DNA of 6,539 nt. Origin: Burkholderiales bacterium. GTDB taxonomy: Bacteria; Pseudomonadota; Gammaproteobacteria; Burkholderiales; Burkholderiaceae_C. The DNA lies in contig CANGHQ010000105.1 of assembly GCA_947453585.1 (NCBI GenBank), positions 1 through 6,539 of the forward strand, given 5' to 3'. Shown one piece after another: positions 1 through 6,079 of the stretch. Both the position numbers and the translations under genes were made by a program. The first letter of the stretch is position 1. Every line of letters begins with the position of its first letter. The notes under the pieces are model-generated. The model was given only the letters and a program-made list of their open reading frames with translations, ran no database searches and had not been told where the DNA came from.

Positions 1-516
1 AACGGCGCGGTCTGCGGTGTGGCGCTGCCCCCGGGCCTGAAAAACGCGTCCAAACTGCCCGCGCCGATTTACACCCCAGCCGCCAAAGCGGCCGTGGGCG
101 ACCACGACGAGAACATTACCTTCGCGCAAACGGTGGAGATGATTGGCCTGGACCTGGCCACGCGCATCCGCGACCTGAGCATTGCGCTTTATGAGGCCGC
201 CGCCGAGTTTGCGCTGACCAAGGGCATCATCATTGCCGACACCAAGTTTGAGTTTGGCCTGGACGCCGACGGCACCCTGACGCTGATGGACGAAGTGCTG
301 ACGCCCGACTCGTCGCGCTTTTGGCCGCAAGAAAGTTACCAAGAGGGTACCAACCCACCGAGCTACGACAAGCAGTTTGTGCGCGACTGGCTGGAAACCG
401 CCCTGGTGGACGGCAAGCCCTGGGACAAAACCCCGCCTGCACCCCGCGTGCCTGATGCGGTGATCCAGAAGACGGCAGCCAAATACCAAGAGGCTTTGCA
501 GCGCTTGACGGCGTAA
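1..516 (+). CDS. purC: Phosphoribosylaminoimidazole-succinocarboxamide synthase (SAICAR synthase), C-terminal part
   Basis: This is the last 171 codons of a gene that begins before the window; the reading frame is open from base 1, so the ATG/GTG-like codons near base 19 are internal. SAICAR synthase joins CAIR and aspartate using ATP in cytoplasmic de novo purine synthesis. Family landmarks are visible: a VCGVALPPGL segment at the fragment start, GLDLATRIRDLS, IIADTKFEFG (fragment residues about 77-86), the highly typical DEVLTPDSSRFWP (97-109), and SYDKQFVRDWL (121-131). The C-terminus looks complete, ending in TAA at 514-516. The neighbouring purE and purK supply its substrate but are separated from it by two minus-strand genes. 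It converges with the diguanylate cyclase gene, with 47 bp between their stop codons. Family assignment is very firm; only the N-terminal half is missing. Confidence 0.96.
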   Translation, partial: NGAVCGVALPPGLKNASKLPAPIYTPAAKAAVGDHDENITFAQTVEMIGLDLATRIRDLSIALYEAAAEFALTKGIIIADTKFEFGLDADGTLTLMDEVLTPDSSRFWPQESYQEGTNPPSYDKQFVRDWLETALVDGKPWDKTPPAPRVPDAVIQKTAAKYQEALQRLTA

Positions 517-563
517 GCGGCTTGCAGCCTCGCGCGCGGCGCTAGCGCCTTCGGAGGTCGGCC
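517..563. repeat. Convergent intergenic gap with a 12-bp perfect palindrome
   Basis: The 47 bp between the stop codons of purC (+) and the diguanylate cyclase (-) contain the perfect palindrome GGCGCTAGCGCC at 538-549. A smaller inverted repeat lies at 519-529 (GGCT, 3-nt loop, AGCC). Neither is followed by a T-run on either strand, so a classical intrinsic terminator is not shown. A bidirectional hairpin that stops or slows transcription from both sides is a plausible inference from the convergent setting only. Confidence 0.35.
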
Positions 564-1859
564 TTAAAGGAACTGGTTGACCATTCCTTGGTTGCGACCC
601 TGGTTTTTGGCCTGGTACAGGGCCCGATCGGCCAGATGCAGCAGCTCATCGACCGTGTGCTGTGTCGGAAAAATCACCACCGCACCCAAGCTGATCGTGC
701 AGCGTATCTGCCCATGTTCTGTGCGCACCGGTTTCGCGGCCACCAGGCCAGGCAGACGCTTGGCCACCACGCAGCCTTCTTGGGCCCCGTGCAACAGGAT
801 GGCAAATTCGTCACCGCCGATGCGCGCCAACAAATCCCCGGGGCGCAGGTGCTGGCCAATGCGCTGGCTTACTTCGCGCAGCACCGCGTCTCCCGCAGCG
901 TGGCCCCATTGGTCATTGATTTGTTTGAACTGGTCCAAGTCAAACAGCATCACTGTGACTGGCGCTTGCTGTGAACGCAGGTCTGGCAAGCGTCGCTGGG
1001 CCTGGTCAATAAAGCTGCGCCGGTTGAGCAGGCCCGTCAAGGCATCGGTCTCTGCCAGGGCGCGCAAATCGCTCTCAAGGCTCTTTTTCTCTGTGATGTC
1101 AAAAATGGCCCCGGCCTGTCCCAGGGGTTTTCCCTTGGCATCGTGGAAAACCGCTTTGTAAAAGGTGACATCGCGTCGGCTGCCGTCAGACCATTGCACC
1201 CGCGCGTCATAGATTTGTCGCTCGCCTGCGCTGAGCAGCTTTTCGTCGGCGGCGGCATAAATCTGCGCAAGTTCCAGCGGTGCCACGTCATACACGGTTT
1301 TGCCAATAATCTGGTCGCGCGACAAACCGAGGTAATCGACAAAAGCCTGGTTGCATTCAATGTAAACCCCAGCCGCGTTCTTGATAAAAATAGGCGAAGG
1401 AATATTGTCCAGACTGGTGCGCATGGCCTGGTGCTCCATGCGCATTTGCTGAAGCCGCGCCGTCTGCCAGTGCGGGGAGCGCAGGCGGGCCAACAATGCC
1501 TCCACGCGCTGCGCAAAGGCATCCGCCGTTTCGGCCTGGAGCACATCGCTGGCGCCCTGTTCCCAAGCCAAGGCTTGCACCTGCTCCAAATCGCAGCCGG
1601 AAGGCAGCCACATTGCCCATGGAAGCACATCGAGCCAGCCTGCTTCGCGCAAGGCCGCCACACAAGGCTGCCATTGCCCCGGCTGGCTGCCATCAATCAG
1701 CCAGCATCGGCCTACTGGCTGTTGCTCAAGCCACTCCGGCAAAAAGGCCGACACGGCTGCTTTGTCAAAGCTTTCCCCATGGCAATTCCTTACCCAGGGC
1801 CGCAACACGGCGGGAACCGGGTTGCCGCTGATCAGAAAAAAAGGGTAATCTTTTTTCAT
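564..1859 (-). CDS. Diguanylate cyclase with degenerate receiver-like, PAS and GGDEF domains
   Basis: Predicted to condense two GTP into c-di-GMP, the second messenger for motility, adhesion and biofilm. Numbering from the ATG at 1857-1859 (431 aa): residues about 50-126 resemble the later half of a response-regulator receiver (ending GASDVLQAETADAFAQRVEALLARL), about 143-260 are a PAS sensor domain with a FDITEKK exit motif, and about 264-430 are the GGDEF domain. The active-site GGDEF is intact (348-352), metal-ligand and substrate segments FDLDQFKQIND (306-316) are present, and an inhibitory I-site RPGD (339-342) stands exactly five residues before GGDEF. No transmembrane segment is seen, so it is probably cytoplasmic. 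The frame stays open up to 1940, but the first 27 codons would be AT-rich and the ATG at 1938-1940 sits in the loop of a likely cnoX terminator, so I prefer 1859 (1868 is also possible). No strong ribosome binding site precedes any candidate. The ligand of the PAS domain is unknown. Confidence 0.9.
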   Translation of the reverse strand: MKKDYPFFLISGNPVPAVLRPWVRNCHGESFDKAAVSAFLPEWLEQQPVGRCWLIDGSQPGQWQPCVAALREAGWLDVLPWAMWLPSGCDLEQVQALAWEQGASDVLQAETADAFAQRVEALLARLRSPHWQTARLQQMRMEHQAMRTSLDNIPSPIFIKNAAGVYIECNQAFVDYLGLSRDQIIGKTVYDVAPLELAQIYAAADEKLLSAGERQIYDARVQWSDGSRRDVTFYKAVFHDAKGKPLGQAGAIFDITEKKSLESDLRALAETDALTGLLNRRSFIDQAQRRLPDLRSQQAPVTVMLFDLDQFKQINDQWGHAAGDAVLREVSQRIGQHLRPGDLLARIGGDEFAILLHGAQEGCVVAKRLPGLVAAKPVRTEHGQIRCTISLGAVVIFPTQHTVDELLHLADRALYQAKNQGRNQGMVNQFL

Positions 1860-1898
1860 AGTTGGCATGATTAAGATAAAGCAAATGGTTTTTTTTGC

Positions 1899-1927
1899 AT
1901 TATCCAGTACAAGCCGCTCGCTCAAAA
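1899..1927 (-). promoter_or_regulatory. Possible sigma-70-type promoter of the diguanylate cyclase gene
   Basis: Read on the minus strand, GATAAT (1899-1904) matches the -10 consensus in five of six positions. Upstream, TTTTGA (1922-1927) gives a 17-bp spacer but is a weak -35; TTGAGC (1920-1925) is a better -35 with a short 15-bp spacer. The stretch 1845-1905 is clearly AT-richer than its surroundings and includes an 8-A run on this strand (1889-1896). Transcription would start near 1892, about 30 nt before the preferred start codon. Motif-based inference only. Confidence 0.35.
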
Positions 1928-1948
1928 ACGGGGCCGCCATTTGCGGCC
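1924..1948 (-). terminator. Probable intrinsic terminator of cnoX
   Basis: On the minus strand, eight bases after the cnoX stop codon, there is a perfect 6-bp GC stem GGCCGC/GCGGCC (1943-1948 and 1932-1937) with a 5-nt loop. Three bases later comes TTTTT (1924-1928). The position just after the cnoX stop and the T-tract fit a Rho-independent terminator, although the stem is short and the T-run is not immediately adjacent. If real, it separates cnoX from the downstream cyclase gene and rules out the ATG at 1938-1940 as that gene's natural start. Confidence 0.55.
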
Positions 1949-1956
1949 GGTGACCC

Positions 1957-2910
1957 TCAGTTCAGCGCCATGCTCAGCTTGCGCCGGTAGGCGGAGATGA
2001 GCTGGGCTTGCGGGTCTTCGTTGACCATGGCTTTGCCCAGCAGTTCGATGCCGCCGCCGGTCTTGCCCGCGTCCTTGGCGTCCTTGGGCTTGGGCGGGGT
2101 GAGTAGCTCCAGGATGGCGACAAAGGTCTTGCGCGCTACGGCGTCGTTCCAGGCTTTGTCGCGCAGGATGATTTCCAGCAGCTCGTCCATGGACTCGGTC
2201 CACATGCCGCCCACCATCAGCACCCGGGCTTTGGCCAGGCGGGTGTCAAAGTCGCGTTTGTTGGCGGCAATCAGGGCGTCAAACTGCTCTGGGCCCCAGG
2301 TGCCCCGCTCGTCGCTCATCACAAAGTTGATGGCGTCCAAGAATTGGCCCAGAGCCTCAAAGCGCAGCTGGCGCGGAATGGCGGCCAGGGCCGGTGCCAG
2401 CGCGGCAGCGGCGTCGTCCAGGGCGTTGGTTTCGATCAGCAGTTTGACGTAGTCATAGCGCGCGTCGTCGTTGCCGGGGTCCATGCTCAGGGTTTCCAGC
2501 AGTTTGTTGAGCGCAGCTTGCGGGTCGCCTGCGGCCAGCAGGGCTTGGGCGTCCTCGGCGTCGTCTTGCGCTGCGAGCGCATCGGCGCCGGGCAGGTGCT
2601 TGTCCAAAAAGGTCTTGAGCTGGCCCTCGGGTACCGCGCCCATAAAGCCGTCCACCGGCTTGCCCGCAATCATCAGCACGCAAGTGGGAATGCTGCGAAT
2701 GCCAAAGGCCTTGGACAGTTGTTGTTCTTGGTCCGAGTCAATTTTGACCAGCTTGAAGCGGCCTTCGTAATCGGCCTCGACCTTTTCCAGCAAGGGGCCA
2801 ATCACCTTGCACGGGCCGCACCAAGGCGCCCAAAAGTCCAGCAGCACCGGCACCTGGTGCGAGGCGGCAATCACCTCGGTTTCAAAGTTTTCAATGGTGA
2901 CGTCAATCAT
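1957..2910 (-). CDS. cnoX: Thioredoxin-domain/TPR co-chaperone, CnoX (YbbN) type
   Basis: A 317-aa cytoplasmic protein. Residues about 1-108 form a thioredoxin fold with the active-site motif WAPWCGPCK (CGPC at 31-34) and the cis-proline segment IRSIPT (71-76). The rest is helical and TPR-like (AGDPQAALNKLLETLSMDPGNDDARYDYVKLL, about 127-158, then further helices), ending in the family-typical YRRKLSMAL. CnoX/YbbN proteins are holdases that protect clients under oxidative stress and hand them to GroEL or DnaK; the E. coli member lacks a working CxxC pair, whereas both cysteines are here, so a redox role is likely. The ATG at 2908-2910 is chosen because GAGG lies 8 nt upstream and homology begins there; the frame extends to 3141, but that extra part is antisense to purE. 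Odd point: residues about 271-287 (TPPKPKDAKDAGKTGGG) form a Lys/Gly/Pro-rich insert before the final helix. Divergent from purE. Confidence 0.93.
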   Translation of the reverse strand: MIDVTIENFETEVIAASHQVPVLLDFWAPWCGPCKVIGPLLEKVEADYEGRFKLVKIDSDQEQQLSKAFGIRSIPTCVLMIAGKPVDGFMGAVPEGQLKTFLDKHLPGADALAAQDDAEDAQALLAAGDPQAALNKLLETLSMDPGNDDARYDYVKLLIETNALDDAAAALAPALAAIPRQLRFEALGQFLDAINFVMSDERGTWGPEQFDALIAANKRDFDTRLAKARVLMVGGMWTESMDELLEIILRDKAWNDAVARKTFVAILELLTPPKPKDAKDAGKTGGGIELLGKAMVNEDPQAQLISAYRRKLSMALN

Positions 2911-3013
2911 CGGCAGGACCTCGGGGTGTAAAAAGTAAAATTGCGGGTCTAGCTTCGCGGCCCTGGGGGCCGCTCTATCCAAGGCGGCGGCGCAGGCCGA
3001 CGCATCCAACACT
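2911..3013. promoter_or_regulatory. Divergent promoter region between cnoX and purE
   Basis: These 103 bp must hold the start signals for both the leftward cnoX gene and the rightward purE-purK genes. Visible are an AT-rich patch at 2929-2942, including TAAAAT at 2936-2941 (a possible + strand -10 without a good -35), and the inverted repeat at 2957-2973. I see no convincing complete promoter on either strand and no recognisable riboswitch. Confidence 0.4.
2957..2973. repeat. Perfect 7-bp inverted repeat in the cnoX-purE intergenic region
   Basis: GCGGCCC (2957-2963), a 3-nt loop TGG, and GGGCCGC (2967-2973). As RNA it would form a very stable short hairpin in a purE 5' leader; as DNA it could be a small operator between the divergent genes. 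No T-run follows on either strand, so it is not a classical terminator. Its function is unknown. Confidence 0.5.
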
Positions 3014-3532
3014 ATGACCACCATCCAAATCGGCGTCGTCATGGGCTCCAGCTCTGACTGGGACACCATGCAACACGCGGTACAGATTCTCCAACAGTTT
3101 GGCATCGGTTTTGAGGCGCAGGTCCTTTCCGCCCACCGCATGCCCGACGATATGTACGCCTATGCAGAGGCCGCCGCCGGTCGCGGCCTGCGCGCCATCA
3201 TTGCGGGCGCGGGCGGCGCAGCCCATTTGCCCGGCATGCTGGCGGCCAAAACCGTGGTGCCGGTGCTGGGCGTGCCGGTGGCGAGCAAACATTTGCAGGG
3301 CGTGGATTCGCTCTACAGCATTGTGCAAATGCCCAAGGGCGTGCCGGTGGCTACCTTTGCCATTGGCGCTGCCGGGGCGGCCAACGCCGCTTTGTTTGCC
3401 GTGGCCCTGCTTGCCAGTGGCGACGCGGCCTTGCGCGCGCAGCTCGAGGCCTTTCGCGCCGAGCAAACGGCGGCTGCGCGCGCCATGGAACTGCCCATCC
3501 CCCGCCTGGGTGCCGGTTTGGCGGGCCTATGA
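3014..3532 (+). CDS. purE: N5-carboxyaminoimidazole ribonucleotide mutase (PurE class I)
   Basis: Converts N5-CAIR, made by PurK, to CAIR, the substrate of PurC, in de novo purine synthesis. The 172-aa length is normal for bacterial class I PurE, which works as an octamer. Clear signatures: GSSSDWDTM near the N-terminus (11-19), SAHRMPD with the conserved catalytic histidine (H41), GAGGAAHLPGMLAAKTVVPVLGVPV (65-89), and GVDSLYSIVQMPKGVPVATFAIG (96-118). The ATG at 3014 matches the usual start of the family; no good Shine-Dalgarno sequence precedes it, and no better in-frame start is present. Its TGA overlaps the ATG of purK (ATGA at 3529-3532), implying one transcript and translational coupling. 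Presence of PurK supports the bacterial mutase reaction over direct AIR carboxylation. Confidence 0.97.
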   Translation: MTTIQIGVVMGSSSDWDTMQHAVQILQQFGIGFEAQVLSAHRMPDDMYAYAEAAAGRGLRAIIAGAGGAAHLPGMLAAKTVVPVLGVPVASKHLQGVDSLYSIVQMPKGVPVATFAIGAAGAANAALFAVALLASGDAALRAQLEAFRAEQTAAARAMELPIPRLGAGLAGL

Positions 3533-4716
3533 GCCTGCTCGCAAGCCCCTTGTTGCCCGGCAGCGCCCCCGACGGTCAGCCCATGACGCTCGGCGTGATG
3601 GGCGGCGGCCAGCTCGGGCGCATGTTTGTGCACGCGGCGCAGGCCATGGGCTACGCCACCGCCGTGCTCGACCCGGACCCGGCCAGCCCGGCCGGCCTGG
3701 TCAGCCACTACCACATCCGAACCAGTTACACCGACGCCGCCGGTCTGGCGCAACTCGCTGCGTGCAGCGCCGCCATCACCACCGAGTTTGAAAACGTGCC
3801 GGCCGACGCGCTGCGCACCCTGGCCGCGCTGCGCCGGGTATCGCCAGGCGCTGCCGCTGTGGCCATTGCCCAAGACCGTGCCGCAGAGAAAGCCCACTTT
3901 GGCCGCTGCGGCGTGGCCTGCGCGCCCTACGCCGAGATTCACACCGCCGCCGATCTGGCGCAGGTAGCCGACGATTTGCTGCCTGGCATTCTGAAAACCG
4001 CGCGCATGGGCTACGACGGCAAAGGCCAGGTGCGCGTGAGCGACCGCGCCGCGCTGGCTGCGGCCTGGGCTGACCTGGGCCAGGTGCCTTGCTTGCTGGA
4101 AAAAATGCTGCCGCTGGCGCTGGAATGCTCGGTGATCGTGGCGCGCGGCACGGACGGCGCCATGGTGAATTTCCCGGTACAGCGCAATCTGCATCGCGAG
4201 GGCATTTTGGCGGTAACTGAGGTATTTGAGGGCAATCTGCCTGCCGCGCTGGCGGCGCAGGCCATTGCCGGCGCGCGCGCTGTGGCCCAAGGGCTGGACT
4301 ACGTGGGCGTGTTGTGCGTGGAGTTTTTTGTGCTCTCAGACGGCAGTTTGGTGGTGAATGAAATTGCGCCAAGACCCCACAACAGCGGCCATTACACGCA
4401 AAACGCCTGCGATCTGTCGCAATTTGACCTGCAAGTGCGCACATTGGCCCATCTGCCGCTTACGCAGCCGCGCCAGCACAGCCCCGCTGTCATGCTCAAC
4501 CTGCTGGGCGATTTGTGGGGCCGCAGCAGCCCCGAATCTTTGCCCGACTGGGCCGCGGTGCTGGCGCTGCCGGGTACCCATTTGCATTTGTACGGCAAAC
4601 AGCAGGCGCGCCCTGGCCGCAAGATGGGCCACCTGAACGTGACTGGCGCTACGCCCGAGCAGGTACGCGTCACCGCTTTGCGGGCGGCGGAAATCTTGGG
4701 TGTCGCAGCGTTTTGA
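3529..4716 (+). CDS. purK: N5-carboxyaminoimidazole ribonucleotide synthase (AIR carboxylase, ATPase subunit)
   Basis: ATP-grasp enzyme that carboxylates AIR with bicarbonate and ATP to N5-CAIR, which PurE then rearranges. The 395-aa protein shows the N-terminal GVMGGGQLGRM dinucleotide-like loop (22-32), TTEFENVP (84-91), the ATP-grasp loop LKTARMGYDGKGQ (155-167), EKMLPLALECSVIVARG (191-207), FPVQRNLHREGIL (215-227), the metal-binding stretch VEFFVLSDGSLVVNEIAPRPHNSGHYT (264-290), and the C-terminal HLYGKQQARPGRKMGHLNV (353-371). Compared with E. coli PurK it has about 17 extra N-terminal residues; the ATG at 3583 (Met19) could be an alternative start, but the ATGA overlap with purE favours 3529. 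No strong ribosome binding site is seen, in line with translation coupled to purE. Confidence 0.97.
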   Translation: MSLLASPLLPGSAPDGQPMTLGVMGGGQLGRMFVHAAQAMGYATAVLDPDPASPAGLVSHYHIRTSYTDAAGLAQLAACSAAITTEFENVPADALRTLAALRRVSPGAAAVAIAQDRAAEKAHFGRCGVACAPYAEIHTAADLAQVADDLLPGILKTARMGYDGKGQVRVSDRAALAAAWADLGQVPCLLEKMLPLALECSVIVARGTDGAMVNFPVQRNLHREGILAVTEVFEGNLPAALAAQAIAGARAVAQGLDYVGVLCVEFFVLSDGSLVVNEIAPRPHNSGHYTQNACDLSQFDLQVRTLAHLPLTQPRQHSPAVMLNLLGDLWGRSSPESLPDWAAVLALPGTHLHLYGKQQARPGRKMGHLNVTGATPEQVRVTALRAAEILGVAAF

Positions 4717-4769
4717 GCGACGTTTGCCTTATTTGCTGCCTGTAAGCGCATAAATACCCGCCAAACCCC

Positions 4770-5984
4770 ATGATTCTTTCCCTGTCTGACCCCAGCGCGC
4801 TGCCGCGTGCGGTGCAAACCCTGGCCGACGGCGGCTTGGTGGGCTTGCCCACCGAGACCGTCTACGGCCTGGGGGCGGATGCGAGCAAGGAGCTGGCGGT
4901 GGCCCGCATCTTTGCCGCCAAAGGCCGCCCGGCCGACCACCCGCTGATCGTGCATGTGGCCGATATCGATGGTGGTCTGTCTGGCGTGCAGCATTTTGCG
5001 CAACAGGTGCCGGACTTTGCCCAGGCGCTGATCGCCGCTTTTTGGCCCGGTGCGCTCACGCTCATCCTGCCCCGGCGCCCCGGCGTGGCCGCAGCAGCTG
5101 CGGGCGGGCAAGATTCGGTCGGCCTGCGCTGCCCCTCGCACCCCGGCGCGCAGGCGCTGCTGCGCGCCTTGCGCCAGCGCCCAGAGGGCGCCATCTGGGG
5201 CCTGGCCGCGCCCAGCGCCAACCGCTTTGGCCGCGTCAGCCCCACCACGGCCGTCCATGTGCAAAGCGAGTTGGGTGATGATTTGCTGATATTGGACGGC
5301 GGCCCCTGCAGCCTGGGTATCGAGTCCACCATCGTGGACTGCACGCGCGGCGTGCCGGTGCTGCTGCGTCCGGGCTCGATCAGCACCGAGGCGCTGGCCC
5401 AAGCCTGTGGCCAGCCGGTGAAGAGCGCGGCGGAGTTTGCTTTGTCGGTGACGCCAGTAGCTGCGGGTGCGGCTGGGGCCAGCGCCGCCTTGGCCACAGT
5501 CACCGCGTTGCCCGCTGCGCCGCGCGCCTCGGGCACGCTGGAATCGCACTACGCGCCGCGCGCCAAAGTGCGGCTGTTTGACGCTGCGGCGCTGCAGTTG
5601 GCGCTGCAGACCTGGCGCGCTGATCTGGGTGCGCAGCAGGCGCTCGGAGCTTCGGGCCGACCTGCGGCCGAGCCGGCATTAGCAAGCGCCGCGTCGTCCC
5701 CCAGCGCACTGGCAAGTCCAGCTGCGTCGGCGCCTGCATTTGCCTCTGTATCCACAAGCCCGCCCGCGCAACTCGGCGTCTACGCCCGCAGCTTTGTGCC
5801 GCAGGCTGCACCCGGCCTTTTGCTGCCGCCCATGCCTGCCACGGCGGCGCAGGCGGCGCAGGAGCTGTTTGCCGTTTTGCGCGCGTTGGATGACGCGGGG
5901 GTGCGGGAAATCTGGGTGGAGCGCGTGCCCGCAACGCCCGACTGGGCCGGCGTGGCCGACCGCTTGCAGCGCGCCAGCGCCTGA
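4770..5984 (+). CDS. tsaC: Threonylcarbamoyl-AMP synthase, two-domain Sua5 type
   Basis: Makes L-threonylcarbamoyl-AMP from threonine, bicarbonate and ATP, the first step of t6A37 tRNA modification, in the cytoplasm. Residues about 5-205 are the YrdC/TsaC catalytic domain: PTETVYGLG (27-35), KGRPADHPL with conserved K51 and R53, PSANRFGRVSPTTA (148-161), and ESTIVD (185-190). SHYAP (259-263) is the conserved interdomain linker of Sua5 proteins, and the rest is the Sua5 C-terminal domain (LGVYAR at 335-340; final helix to 404). At 404 aa it is longer than the roughly 350 aa usual for Sua5, owing to an Ala-rich stretch before the linker (about 218-252) and an Ala/Ser/Pro-rich stretch inside the C-terminal domain (about 287-334). 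It starts 53 bp after purK; a weak promoter-like CATAAA at 4749-4754 exists, so it may be read with purEK or alone. No clear ribosome binding site is visible. Confidence 0.93.
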   Translation: MILSLSDPSALPRAVQTLADGGLVGLPTETVYGLGADASKELAVARIFAAKGRPADHPLIVHVADIDGGLSGVQHFAQQVPDFAQALIAAFWPGALTLILPRRPGVAAAAAGGQDSVGLRCPSHPGAQALLRALRQRPEGAIWGLAAPSANRFGRVSPTTAVHVQSELGDDLLILDGGPCSLGIESTIVDCTRGVPVLLRPGSISTEALAQACGQPVKSAAEFALSVTPVAAGAAGASAALATVTALPAAPRASGTLESHYAPRAKVRLFDAAALQLALQTWRADLGAQQALGASGRPAAEPALASAASSPSALASPAASAPAFASVSTSPPAQLGVYARSFVPQAAPGLLLPPMPATAAQAAQELFAVLRALDDAGVREIWVERVPATPDWAGVADRLQRASA

Positions 5985-5993
5985 GCGCTGCGT

Positions 5994-6029
5994 TAAAAAA
6001 GGTTCTTCACGGATTGAAGTGGAGAACCT
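5994..6029 (-). terminator. Intrinsic terminator, minus strand (second of two after the FIST gene)
   Basis: An 11-bp stem with one G-U pair: AGGTTCTTCAC (6000-6010) and GTGGAGAACCT (6019-6029), with an 8-nt loop. On the minus strand the hairpin is followed by a run of six T (5995-6000, the last one in the stem base), a classical Rho-independent layout for transcripts coming from the FIST gene. On the + strand the hairpin is followed by A's, so it should not be an efficient terminator for the Sua5 gene. A separate 6-bp hairpin, CAGCGC/GCGCTG at 5975-5990, has the Sua5 stop codon in its loop and also lacks a T-run. Confidence 0.7.
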
Positions 6030-6050
6030 AAAAAAGCGCAGGCGCTTTCC
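6030..6050 (-). terminator. Short intrinsic terminator just after the FIST gene, minus strand
   Basis: AAAGCG (6033-6038) and CGCTTT (6043-6048) pair around a 4-nt loop. Read on the minus strand the hairpin runs straight into a T-tract (6035 down to 6030). It lies about 30 bp beyond the FIST stop codon, upstream of the stronger hairpin at 5994-6029, so the two form a tandem. On the + strand it has only CTTTCC after the stem, so it could at best be weakly bidirectional for the Sua5 gene. Confidence 0.55.
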
Positions 6051-6079
6051 GCGCGGCGGGCAAGCCACCCCGCAAACTT

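Noticed and set aside
1143..1874. Plus-strand open frame (243 codons) opposite the diguanylate cyclase gene
   Set aside because: The minus-strand frame carries clear PAS and GGDEF motifs across the same bases, while this frame has no recognisable domain.
2898..2905. TGACGTCA palindrome near the start of cnoX
   Set aside because: It lies within the first codons of cnoX (DVT region) and an 8-bp palindrome is expected by chance; no second copy or regulatory context was seen.
2911..3013. Possible purine or guanine riboswitch upstream of purE
   Set aside because: The region is only 103 bp and shows none of the conserved core of purine riboswitches, just one short hairpin.
2911..3141. N-terminal extension of the cnoX frame by 77 codons
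   Set aside because: The extension runs across the intergenic region into antisense purE, thioredoxin homology starts at 2910, and a good ribosome binding site precedes that ATG.
3313..4290. Long minus-strand open frame (325 codons) opposite purE/purK
   Set aside because: It is antisense to two certain genes, its product is low-complexity and rich in Arg/Gly/Ala/His with no recognisable domain, and such frames are expected in GC-rich coding DNA.
4392..5549. Long minus-strand open frame (385 codons) opposite the end of purK and the Sua5 gene
   Set aside because: It spans two well-supported + strand genes and an intergenic gap, and the product has no family features; it is a codon-bias shadow.
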